DNA from: Salminus brasiliensis
Lineage: Eukaryota > Chordata > Actinopteri > Characiformes > Bryconidae
NCBI RefSeq assembly: GCF_030463535.1
Contig: NC_132897.1
Location: 6,085,821 to 6,149,820 of the forward strand
DNA length: 64,000 nucleotides
Direction of reading: 5' to 3'
Shown: positions 34,596-47,100 of the stretch, one piece after another
How the letters are laid out: every line of letters starts with the position of its first letter
How positions within the stretch are numbered: the stretch's first letter is position 1
Made by a program: the position numbers and the translations under genes
Notes under the pieces: generated by a model
The model's input: the letters and a program-made list of their open reading frames with translations, nothing else
Told to the model about the DNA's origin: nothing
Databases searched by the model: none

Positions 34596-34662
<67 letters not shown>

Positions 34663-34734
34663 GTAAAGTCCGAAGAGACTGCAGTTCATCAGTTCAGCTG
34701 CAATGCGGAACCCCATTAAAGGCAGTGTAGAAGT

Positions 34735-34776
<42 letters not shown>

Positions 34777-37700
34777 TCTGGCTTTGTTTGTTTGTTTGTT
34801 TGTTTCTTTATTGATTTATTTTTCTACATCTCGAACTTGCATGTGTGTACACTGTGTAAAGCTAAGGCGTAACACTACTAACCTGATACCGCTCTCGGGA
34901 GTCAGCCCAGTTCACGAGTATCCGTGAGTACCGACACACTGTGTGCAGTTTGGAATACGGGAATTCACGGCTGTGACAGCAAGTGCTCGTAGTGCTCAGA
35001 TTTTGAAATGTGCTCGATTTCTTTACAGAAGCCCTGCACGAAGATGCATTACCAAGTTTGCCCGAGAAAGTTCCTGAGAACACTGACCGGTCTGTCTGTA
35101 GTTTATCGCTCAGTTGCACTTCTTAAGATCACGAGTTTGCCCTGTACTCTTTTTCTAATAAATGTGTCAATTTCTGAGCTAGATTGAGCTGTGGAATAAA
35201 TACCTCGAGCTCTGTAGACTCAGGACACCTTCAATATTGAATGGAATCTCAATGGACTCTTGAATCTCGTCTCTGCGGGAAATCGCACTGAACCTGAAAG
35301 TGTGTCCGTGTACCACGGTCTGGCGGCACTGGCTGAGTATGAATGCCTGAATGGTCTTCTGTATGTAGCTAACCTTGCAGTGATAGTATTCCTATTCAGT
35401 CCATCTCACGCTTATGTAACAAAGAAACCTGGTAATGGAGATGCCATGTGTGCTGTGTTTTCATTGTTGACCGTGCCCAAGCGTAACCCTGACGTACACG
35501 TCTGGCCTTCGATTGTGCAGTCTGGACTGTACGCAGGGATTTGAGTGAGTTACATTGAGTGAGTTACAATCTTTCATAGAGCAGCTTTAGTAGAGCTTAC
35601 TCTCCATTACCGTCAGTGTGGAGTGTGGAATTGCGGCTGCTGAAACAGTCAGTCCTCTAATATCCATCTCGTCTTCTTTCCGCAGGTCTTTCTGTCCATC
35701 AAGGGAATTTATTATCAGGCAGAAGTGCTGGGACAGACCATCACCTGGCTCGTGCCATATCAGTTTGCTCATGACGTAAGTATGGAGAGGTACGGAGGGA
35801 TGCTGTTGGCCTGTGTTTGGTTTTGTGATACACCATGCGTTCTTTAGGTCTGTGGTAAATGTTCAGCAGTAATTCGCATTATTAAAAACAGCTTTAGAGA
35901 AGTCTTTGTCAAGGTGTGACATATTTGCATGGTTGCTGGTGAAAGATTTAACGTGCTGGCACAGAGACCTTGTTCACTCTTTACGTTGCTGTCAAATGCA
36001 TTTAAGATTGAGTTGGCCTGGATAAGAATACTGTTATTATAGCTACTATTGCCTGTGCATCTCTTGCTCATGCTTTTGGGCTGTGGTCATTTACTGCTCT
36101 CCAGGCTTTATGAGAAGGGTTATCTTAAAAGTGAAGATAAGGAGTCTTGCCTAAAAAATATTGGCAGGGTTGTGAACCACAATCAGTCGAATCTAGAGGC
36201 TGGCAGCTTATTATCTTCACCTTGAACTATGAAGGCCTGACTTTCGAGGACGGGTGGATAAGGCTGAGGCCCCATCCACACGTACCTGGATATTTAAATA
36301 AATACAAAAAATGCTGCTTTGCCATCAGATTGGCATTGCTCTCGCCCTTCATTAAGCAATGTTGACTGACACAGAAGTCTGTTAGCTGGTGGAGCTGGGG
36401 ACTGCTCTTTCCTCTGAGAGTGTCGGCTGCCTGGCATCAGCAACAGTTTGCGGTGACTGGCTTCGCGTATGTCGGAGGAGACCTGTGTTAAGCCCTTATC
36501 CTCCTAGTGTTGGGACCATTCCTAGTTCAAAGGGGAGTTACGAGCGGGTGGGTTAGTTTATTGGATGTACCAAATTGGGTTTTGAGGGTTTGTCTGAGTT
36601 TCAGCCTCCTGTTTGTTAACTGAAAACGGAGCATTTTGGAAACGCTGAAGTCACAACACACGTTTCTGGCTAAATCTCAAATATCACTATACTCCCTATA
36701 TAGTGAGCCACATAAGGCATAAAACAGCGTATACATGCAGGTAGCACTAGATTTCAGATTTCAGCATATAAATAAATGTAAATACTGTCCTATTAGGGAT
36801 ATATAACTCCTCAGATTTAGAATCTGTAATTTTGTGATCTGCGTAGTACACTACTTAGGGGCTAGTGTGAAATTTGGGTTTAAACCGCTGTGGTTTCTTC
36901 CTTCATCGTGGTGTTTTGATGTCTCTCTTTATGAGGTACGGTCACCCTATACAGAGCTAGCATGCACATTCAAGCGTGAAATCTCCCTTTTTAAAAATAT
37001 CCAGATACGTGTGGTGAGGAGGATGATGGCTTAAAGTGAAGTACTTTATTTAACAATAATGCATTTTATATATTTTTGTTTAGTTTTTTAAGAGACTATT
37101 TTGGATCAGTAGTGGTGTTGTCTCTAATACCAGCACACTATTTATAGAAACACACTGCTACTTTCTTTTCTTTCTGTTCAGCACCCCACAGACGTGGACT
37201 ACAGAGTTATGGCCACTTTTACAGAGTTCTACACCACGCTGCTCGGCTTCGTCAACTTCCGACTCTACCAGACCCTAAACCTTACCTACCCACCCAAGGT
37301 GACTCCTGCGTCCACACACACTTTCTATATGCGTCTTGTGGCTGCAGATTTAATATAGATTTGATTGATTTTTTTTTTATTTTACAACTGTTGTCCAATT
37401 CTTTAACAAACAGAACATTGAAGTTTCCCATGATTTCATTGAGGTATTTTGGTGGAGTTTTTAATAATATTAATTCATGTTGATTATCCATATCTGGAAG
37501 TCTATGAAAGCGTAATTGACAGAAAAACAGAAATGGTATGTTTTTCTTCAACTGTTCAGCTGGCTTTACACATTTTGGGGGGAAAACCATGCTGGATTTC
37601 ACCCACCCTGTGATTTGAGGGCCGGGGGTGGGTCCTGGTTAGAGTGTAGAAAATTACAGTGACTGAATTGGGGGAAAAAGTCCTAATTAGCTAAATACAC

Positions 37701-40112
37701 TGAATCAACAAATGGGACTTGCTGAAGAAACTGTTTACAGATCATCGCTATATACATTTTTTAAACAATTAATACATTTTATTAAAAAAAAACTTTAATT
37801 AAAAACCTTGTTTTTAAATTCAGGCCACAAATAAATCTATATGTATTTTTTTTTACATTTTCTTATTTAGTTAAAGCTCTAATCCAAAGCAAATGTCATT
37901 TGGTCATTGAAATGTATTGTCTTGTAATGCATTATTTGTTTTATAGCCTTATTTATTTTTTTTTTAATTATTTACCTCTTTTTCTCCCTTTCTTTATTTT
38001 ATTTTATTTATTTGCCGTATCTGTTCAGCTACCACAATCATGTGTTTTCCCTCTCTTTGTTGTAGCTTGACTCGAAAGGAGAGACCGAGCTCAAAGCTGA
38101 ATTCGAAGAAGACTATGCCTTGGACTCTGAAAGCTATTTGGAGGTTCTTCCTTTTTCACAAATGTCCACTGCTGTTTTGATTACAGATTACTGTCATTTA
38201 CTGATTATTTACACCAATAACATTTGAAATGTTGTCTCGTAGAAATTGTCTGCATTGAGTGCCAGTCTCGCCCGTGTCGTCTCTTCAGTGGAAGAAGAGG
38301 AAGCAGAGCTGGACTACTTTCCTGTTGAAGGAGTGAGGAAATTACACTCTTAGTGAAAATGGTTTTGGTACCAAATATGATCATGTCATTTCTTGTAGTT
38401 CAGTTATTGCTAATAACTAAATGCATTATTTAAAGAACCAAGTACACAATCTTCATCATGGAGAATCATACACAGGATAGTATTAGATTTATTAATTTTT
38501 TTTTTTGTTATTATAATCACTGACTATCATAATTGTATAGAGGCAACAGTAAAACGGTGTGGAACGGCATCAAGCCACTGTCTCGCACCTGCTAACTATC
38601 CTAGGTCAGTGCTATGATATACTCCCAACACATGTCTTGATCCCCTGTGGTTCTCTTGGCACTGGGGAGCTGCGACAGATATGCGACACACACCTTTACG
38701 GACTTGAGCGAATGCCTGCTCATTTTTATCGGCTCTGCCACAGAGTTTGACAGTCTGCTCATACCTGTAAGTCGGGGTATCGCAGTGAAGCGTCACCCCA
38801 GTACTTTCAAAAGTGATGGGTCAGATCTTTGTTTTGAACGAGAGCTCGCAGGTGCTAATTGCTCACGGACTCTCCTCAATTTCACACCCGCACTTACGGG
38901 TGTTGCACTGGGGACCTGTCGCCACGGTTACCCCGTCAGGTTATTAACAAACAGCATAATGGCTCTGATCTATATCATAGTTATCTAATACAGTCTGGTG
39001 CTCCTCTTTACTGTTGTCTGTTTGTTATCCTCAGGAGGATATGGAGAAGATGGAGGCGAGGGTGAAGGTTCAGCACGAACAGGACAAACAGAAGAAGCTC
39101 TTTGAAGGCCTGAAGTTCTTCCTGAATAGAGAAGTGCCCAGAGAATCACTGGCCTTCATTCTGAGGTGGGGGGCGTCAGCTAAGAAAAAACTTTAATGTA
39201 TAAATATATATATTAATATATTCAAAATATTGTGACATCTAGGGATGTCCTGATCAAGGTTTTTTACCCCCTGATCTAATACGAGGATCGCCATGTTGAC
39301 TGTCGACCGATCTGATCCGATCTTTGTGTTTCTATAAACAGTACAGCCCCTCAACTTAGGTTTCAGTTTTTATAATCAGACTAAATTCTAAACTGATTCA
39401 CTTTGCTTGGTGCAACTTTCTTTTAACGACTGTTTTAAACTCTGTAGTGTTTACTATCTTCCAGTCCAGTCTGACTGACCATTCAGCTCCCAGTTCCTTT
39501 ACAACTCATTGTAATGTGCCTTAGCATTAGCATTAACCTCCTCCTCGGTTCTGACTGAGTCGTTCAGAGCTGGATCAGAACCAAAGAAAGTAGTGTGTGT
39601 CTCTTGCTGGTAGAACAGAGCATTTCCACCGTAGTTTGGTTTTTAAACATGCGACATTCCTAAGTAAAGACGAGGATGAGAGGAACGCTTCCCAAATGGT
39701 TCCAACACTAAAATAGCTTTGCTGTTGCACAACTACAACCAAACTTGATGGGGTTTTTTTGGCAGCGTGGACAAAAACAGCTGAAAATAGACCACAGAAC
39801 ATTTTCTGGAAGATTGAAGAGTTTAGATCCTCCTCTTCAGACAGATTAACTAACTCTTTCTTTACCTGCTGCTCTGGGAGCTGTCTGCTGTTGCTGCGTC
39901 TCGTTTACAGCAAGACTTTGAGCTTAATGTAAGCTAAAGTTTTCCTCTCCACTGAACTCTCCGTTCCACCTTAAGTACTGCAGCAGTTCCACTCTGCTGT
40001 TGGAATGTACACGCTGTAACTGCGGCACTATTTAAGGTGGAATGGAGAGTTAGCAGTTTAGTTTTGCTCAGTGCATAAAGGTCACAGATGAGGGTAGGTT
40101 TCCTAAATAAAA

Positions 40113-40143
<31 letters not shown>

Positions 40144-40271
40144 GCAAAACTACAGCAAACATAAGGATCAGAAGTGGGTCAGAACTTTAAAAGCCAATAC
40201 CCAATCTATTAAAATAGCCTGGCTCTGATCGGGACATCTCTAATGACAGCCGTACTGGGTTGTGCTGTTTA

Positions 40272-40321
<50 letters not shown>

Positions 40322-43300
40322 TAATAAATGAGGCCTTGTAACGCATGTTTGTTTGAATGAAGCTCTTTCTGTACATCCTGGCAGGTGTTTTGGTGCACAG
40401 GTTTCCTGGGACAAATCTCTCTGTATAGGAAGCACGTATGATGCCAACGACGAAACCATCACACACCACATAGTGGACAGACCCAGCATGGAAAAACAGT
40501 ACATGAACAGGTGAGTCATTCAGTATAGTTATAAGAAGACAAAGAACACAAGGAAGAATAGATAGAGAAATAGCGAATAATTTATTATCAGATCAAAGAC
40601 CTGAAATTTGTCTTGCACAAGAACGGCAGCTCTGATAAAAGAAGTACCCCCTTTTTTTGTCCGTTTCCTGTGTATGTGTCCGGCTCAGCAGAGCCAGTCT
40701 GGTGGGATGTCTGCTTTTGAATTCACATGATCTGCAGATGGTCACAGTATATACACAGTATAAACGCCTACACACAAGCATGCTTCTGCAAACCACACAC
40801 AGTACTGTACAGCTACCTCCTGTATGGACAGTGTGCTACTGTTACAGTAACTGTCTGTGCTCCTTGTGTTCTGTGTGTCCTTTCAGAGACGGTTAACTTC
40901 TCTCTGTGGGAATAATTAATGATTACTAGACCAAAAAAGATTTGTCGAGTTTAGATAGAGAGATAGATAATCATTTATTATCAGATCAAAGACCTGAAAT
41001 TTCTTGCGCAAGAACAGCAGCTCTGTTAGAACACAACACATATAAATACAACATTATACAATCCATACAACATATAATTACTTGCATTATACCACCTTTG
41101 ATACTTAATGGATTAAGCTGCTGGTTTAATTTAAGGATTGACTGATGTACAAAAGATCGCTTCAGTCTGACTTTAGGAACTTTGGAACACTATAGTGTCG
41201 TCCAGACACACTGTGGTGTTATAAGCGGTCTCATACAGGCCCTCTAAAGGCTGACTCACAATCTTTGAACATATTTTGATCAAGTGTTTCAAACTAGACT
41301 TTACAGATGTGGACAAGCAGCTGCACCGCACACCAGTTACAATACAGCAGAACTGTGAATAACACTCAGCATATCAGCCGTATGAAACAGTAAGAGGATC
41401 TGCACAGTAGCTCCAAAAGATCGGAGACGATGGAGAAAAAAAAAATATAGATCTTTTACAGATGTAGTCGATGTGGTGTTTCCATGATCAGATGGCATCA
41501 GTCATTACACCAAGATATTTATAAGACTGCACCTGTTTAATAATTTCATTATTGATAATGGTGGGGTAACAACTATTGGTTTTGGGCTAAACACAATTTC
41601 TTCTGTTTTCTTTGTGTACATTACAGTAACATTTAAACTGGTTTCCATAATACCGTGCTCTCTCTTAACCTAGATAAATCTACTGGTCCCCAATAGTTAA
41701 AACAAGGGCGTATTAACATTAATATACTTAACAAACGATTTCAATTGGACTGAAATTGCCAAACCAATCAGAGAGCCTTGCAGCAGTTTGCAGTTGTCCA
41801 GGAGCATCCCGGTAACAAAGTGCTACTTTAATACAGGCTGTAAAAATGTAGCTCAAATTTGAATGTGCGTGTATGTGCCTGTGTCCGCCCTCCCATCCTT
41901 GAGTCAGTCTCGAAGATGGGAGTTGCACAATGCCGTTCTTTCAGGCCGTGCTCCCCCTCTGCCTCTCAATGCCCCTCTTTTATCCGTTTCCTGTGTATGT
42001 GTCCGGCTCAGCAGAGCCAGTCTGGTGGGATGTCTGCTTTTGAATTCACATGATCTGCAGATGGTCACAGTATATACACAGTATACACGCCTACACACAT
42101 TCATGCATGTACAGCAACCTCCTGTATGGACAGTGCGTTACTGTTACAGTAACTGCCACTGTTCACAGCATAATAATGAATGATTAATGGACCAAAAATG
42201 ATTTGTCTATTACACGCACGCACACAAAGGTATGCACATTACTGTGTCTATGGGTACAGAGGGTGGTTTTACATTGTATAATACCTCTTTACACTGTATA
42301 ATACCATAACTGTATAAAATAAATCTAATAATTATAAAGTAAACACAAGTACTGCAGTCAGGATGTGCTGTTGGTCAGTAAGTTTTTATTTATTTATTAT
42401 TTTAACTTTTTTTATTATTAATTTTACTTCTGAGTAAGTGTCGCAACTGTACTGTAGATGATATGAAAGGAGGTGGTGTGGTCATTTAGGCTGTTTTAGT
42501 GTTGGTAAATGAGTAAATGTTAATTATTATTGCTAATTATTAATGTTCAGGATCATAGCCGCATGGTTTCAGAGGCATTTAACTGCCTCCCACCCTCTCA
42601 CACACATTTGGCCTATTTGAAGCCCACCAGCCACAGCATCCTTACCTGTGTGCCCAGTGTCTATCAAAATAGGGGCACCCTAGTTTACACACAACATTCA
42701 CATGTAATGTTAATTTGATGTAATTGATTGATTGTATTTCTGGCACTAGTCACTAACTGATTCCTCGGGTCCTGCAGGTACTACATTCAGCCTCAGTGGG
42801 TGTACGACTCGGTGAACGCAAAGATCCTTCTGCCTGTGGAGGATTACTTCCTAGGGGTGACGCTGCCCCCTCACTTGTCACCATTTGTGGAGGAGAAGGA
42901 GGGCGATTACGTTCCTCCAGAGAAGCAGAAACTCCTCGCTCTCCAGAGAGGAGAGAGACCTGGTGAGTTGCGATAATGGGGCTATGGTTTGCCTGATGGT
43001 TGTAAGCTCAAGTTAATGGTACATACACACTGTATTCTTATATATATACGCAATATAATATCATTTATTTCATATCAAATATGATACTTATGTAATTCCA
43101 TTAGATTGTGTCCCTGTGACTCAGTTATGTGATAAACCTCCTTTTTCCAGTCACAGAGCAAGAAGAAGATGAGGAAGATGAAGAGGAGGAGGAGGAAGAA
43201 GAAGATGAGGAGGAAGATGAGGAGGATGAGGAGGCAGAGGAAGAGGCTAAGCTGAAGGAAATGGAAGAGAAGAAAACTCAGGGCAAGGTAAGAGGTGTTA

Positions 43301-44142
43301 AACCGAGTAGAATGAGACCAGGTGTGTGTTAAAAGACTGGTGCAGTCAGTGTTGCTAACAATCGGTGAAGGTGAAGAGTCGCCTACTAGAGGACTAATAG
43401 TCCATTCATTTCTGCCAACATTACTTGTATGGCTGAGCTGTTCTTAAATGCTATGGATAGAAAGTGATCAGACGGGCTGACCCCTCTCTCTGTCTCCCTC
43501 AGTCCTTCACGTTTAAATACAAGCTGATCTGTGAAGGTGGAGACTGGTTGTGGGTGGTGTCATGATTTGATTTTATTATAGATCAGTATCAGTAATGCAG
43601 CAGTGTTTTTCATTTAAGAGCAAAAGTTTCCTTTAGACTTTGGCAACACCTTATCAGTCCTGTATGAGGGTGCAAGGCCAGTTTACACACCATAAAGACT
43701 ACAGTGGGGTGACTGGAGTCATAGGATTTGTTGTGGTTCACAAATTTGCTGCGTTTGTTTGTTGTCAGTCATGTACGGTGTGGCAGATACGGTTTGTTAT
43801 AGGTGTGTGTGTGTGTGTGATTTCTCTTAAAGTGACCAACAACCCCTTAATCAATAAAGCTATTTAAATAAGAGTGTTTAAGCACCTGTAGACAATGCCA
43901 ATAGAATAGGACCCTCTGAGGCAGATAATTAGGAATCTATTGGCACCATACCTAATGCCATGAGGTGTATAACGCCCCCCCCAAGCATTAATATGTGGAG
44001 CAGTGGAACTATGTTCACTGGAATGATTGATGACACTCTTGTTGCTCAATGCAACCAAATCCTTACAGCAATGCTCCTTCAAAATCAAGTGAAAAGCCTT
44101 CTTCCCTGGATAATACAGTTACTCTCATTTATTTTTAATTAT

Positions 44143-44191
<49 letters not shown>

Positions 44192-47100
44192 TATATATAA
44201 CCTTGATTTTAAAAGAGACACAAAATGAACAGATGTCCCAATACTTTTGTCCATAGTCATATAGTGTGTTTGTCTTATTACTTTTTGGTCTTTACAGCCT
44301 GATTGTGCGCTCTGGCTCGACTTGCTCGGTTCTGGGAACTGTTATTCGAGCCATGACTTGAGACTTGAAGGTGAAGACATGAGACTGGCCTGTGACTTGC
44401 ACACGGTTTAGTGCACACTCTGCTCTTAGCTAGACTTAAACAGACCTTTAATGGCCTTCAAGTGTTTGACCGCCATTAAATGGTCACAGATGGTCAGTTC
44501 TTCTGTCCGGAGCGCTAGGTCTCCAGGCCCTGAGGTTGCCAAGTGTATATGAAGCCTCTTATTTGGCAAGCCTGCAAGACTGTGTTTGTTTTAGGGTTAA
44601 CCATTGGCCTCTTGTTGGTAAAGGTGAATTAATTAGCCACACTTCCAGATGAAGGGACACATTTAGGGTCTGTGACCGTAATGTGCATGTATGTATGTTG
44701 TGATCTGGTGCCTATATAAAGAAGAATCTGCATCATTTAGTATAACAGATTATTTAAGTTATGTAATATAAAGGCACTTGCATATCAGAACAGATGGCCT
44801 GACTAAGCAGAGGAGGAAATACCCTGCAGCTGAGATATCAGACGCTGTTAGCCAGATAAAGTGCACTATGTGAGACTGTAAATATATTAAGAAATCATTA
44901 GATAAAAAAAACAAACACTATTAAGGAGTGCAGATGCTTCCAAGCAGATACTTAATAATACAGTGAACTGACGATGCTGAGCAGACCTGCTTAACTGTGA
45001 TTCTGCATTAAGATGAGAAGACCTACGTGGTTTTAAAGGTGGGTCATTATTGGGACACAGGTGGTAGGACCTCAACTGACAATGTACTTGAAAAAGTAGC
45101 TAAAGTAACATTTACATCTCCATTTTATTTATTTTTTTATATATATTTTTCACTGATGTAATGTGAATCCGGCTGTTGTTCATTACATTGTATCAGAACT
45201 AGAAATTTCATGATTAATAGACCAATAGAAATTCTCCTTTTTCCATTGACTTCCATTGAGACTAAGGAAGGTTTTTCCTCCTCCTGTAAAGTTTCCATTT
45301 TTGATAGACAAGGTCTTTGTGAGGAGTGAAGATCTGCATGTAGAGCTGAACGTAATGCTTGCTCCACTCATTCCAGTGTTAGCTTTTAGCCTCTGGTCAA
45401 AGATCCTCCCTTCTCCGGTCTGCCCAGCGTTGGCTTTTAGCCTCAGTCTGCCATTCTCTTTCATTTGATGCACCTTGCTTTAGTTTTTAGCAACAATTTC
45501 CCCTCCTCCAGTTCCGCCTCGTTCAGATATTCTCCCCTCTCTTGTCTGCGTAGGGTTAGCATCCAGCCTCTGTCAGCTGTCCACCCTCCTCTGATGCACC
45601 TAACTTTAGCTGTTAGCCTCTGGTCAGCCATTCTTCCGTCTTTGGTGCTCCAGGAGGTTAGCTTCTAGTCTTTCAGTCTGCATCCAGTCTAGTCTCCTCC
45701 GGTCTGCATAACAGCATTAGCTTTTAGCCTTGACCTTCCATTCTCCCTGCTAGTGTTAACTTCTGGCCTCGGTCAGCCGTCCTCCCTCCTCCGATGCACC
45801 TAGCTTTAGCTGTTAGCCTCTGGTCTCCCTTCTTTGGTGCTCCAGGAGGTTAGCTTCTAGTCTTCCGGTCTGCATAGCATTAGCTTTTCCCCTTGATCAG
45901 CTATTCTCCCTGCTTGTGTTAGCTTCTGGCCTCTGTCAGCCGTCCTTCCTCCTCTGATGCACCTGCGATCATTCTCCCTGTAGGAATCTAGGCTTTCTCT
46001 AGTTGTTTATTTAAAGTTTTCAAAATTTCCAGCTCTGCTTTTGTTTATCTATATTTGCTCTTAGAGGAGGAACAACAGTGTTAAGTTCACGGTTTGTATC
46101 GCTTCCATGTGCCGAACTTTCATCATTCAACTATGCCAAGATAAACACAGTATGCCGTTCTGGATCCCCTTTACGGCAACCGCAGTGTGCAGTGATGCAG
46201 AACAGCGGAGGATGTGTACGTTTGGGCTAGAAGAGCGTATTACAACCATGTTTCTACAGTTATCCTCAACCTAATTGACTTATTGTGTTAAACAGTGAGT
46301 CTCATTCACCAATTTCTTCCTAAGAATTTGTTCTTCAGAAAAACGTTTGTCTACATGCTCTTAAAATGATGGATCAAATCCTGAGTAAGAGACCGCTGCA
46401 GAAGGTCAGAAGTGGCCTTTTAAGAAGCTGTTACTTCTTAGGAAGGCCCATTGATTCCACATGCGAGCACTAATGTAGAGGCGTGTTTGTAAACGTGTGT
46501 AAGTGTGGGAGCATATTTACCCACAGTCAGGAAAGAGGAAATGCTAGCTGTTTGTCTGATTGGGGCGTGGTGTCTGATTTGTCTCCTTCAGGCCTTATCA
46601 GCGAAGGTGACCCCTGGAAAGGCCAAGGCGGATAACCGCCAGAGACTGGAGCAGGAGGAGAAGGCTGAGGAGAAGAGGCTGGCCATCATGATGATGAAGA
46701 AGAAGGACAAATACCTGTACGACAAGATCATGTTCGGCAAGAAGAGACACGTCCGAGAGGTAAGCGCAACCCTTCACATCAGTTCTCTCGCGCCTTCTGA
46801 CTAGTTAGAATGGCTGATTATTAATAATGGATGACATTTATGTGCCTGTCCTATACAGTGACACATTGTGTTTTGTACTCGTTCGTTAGCCAAGATAAAC
46901 AGAATTTAAGAGACCCAGCCGGGCTTTATTTGCTTTTCCGTCAGGGTCGGTTACTTTTATGGATCTGTAAATTGTATGCTGCTTTTAATGAAATCAATGT
47001 TTAAAATCGAGCAGAGAGTGAAAATTCATTCTTTTGAGATCTGTTCAGTGTCGTCAGGTTAATGATTGAAGACCTGTGTTTTCTTTTCCACTGGAAGTAT

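Noticed and set aside
43129-43332. Separate small acidic protein
   Set aside because: It is pes1 exon 13 (43151-43287) plus intron flanks.
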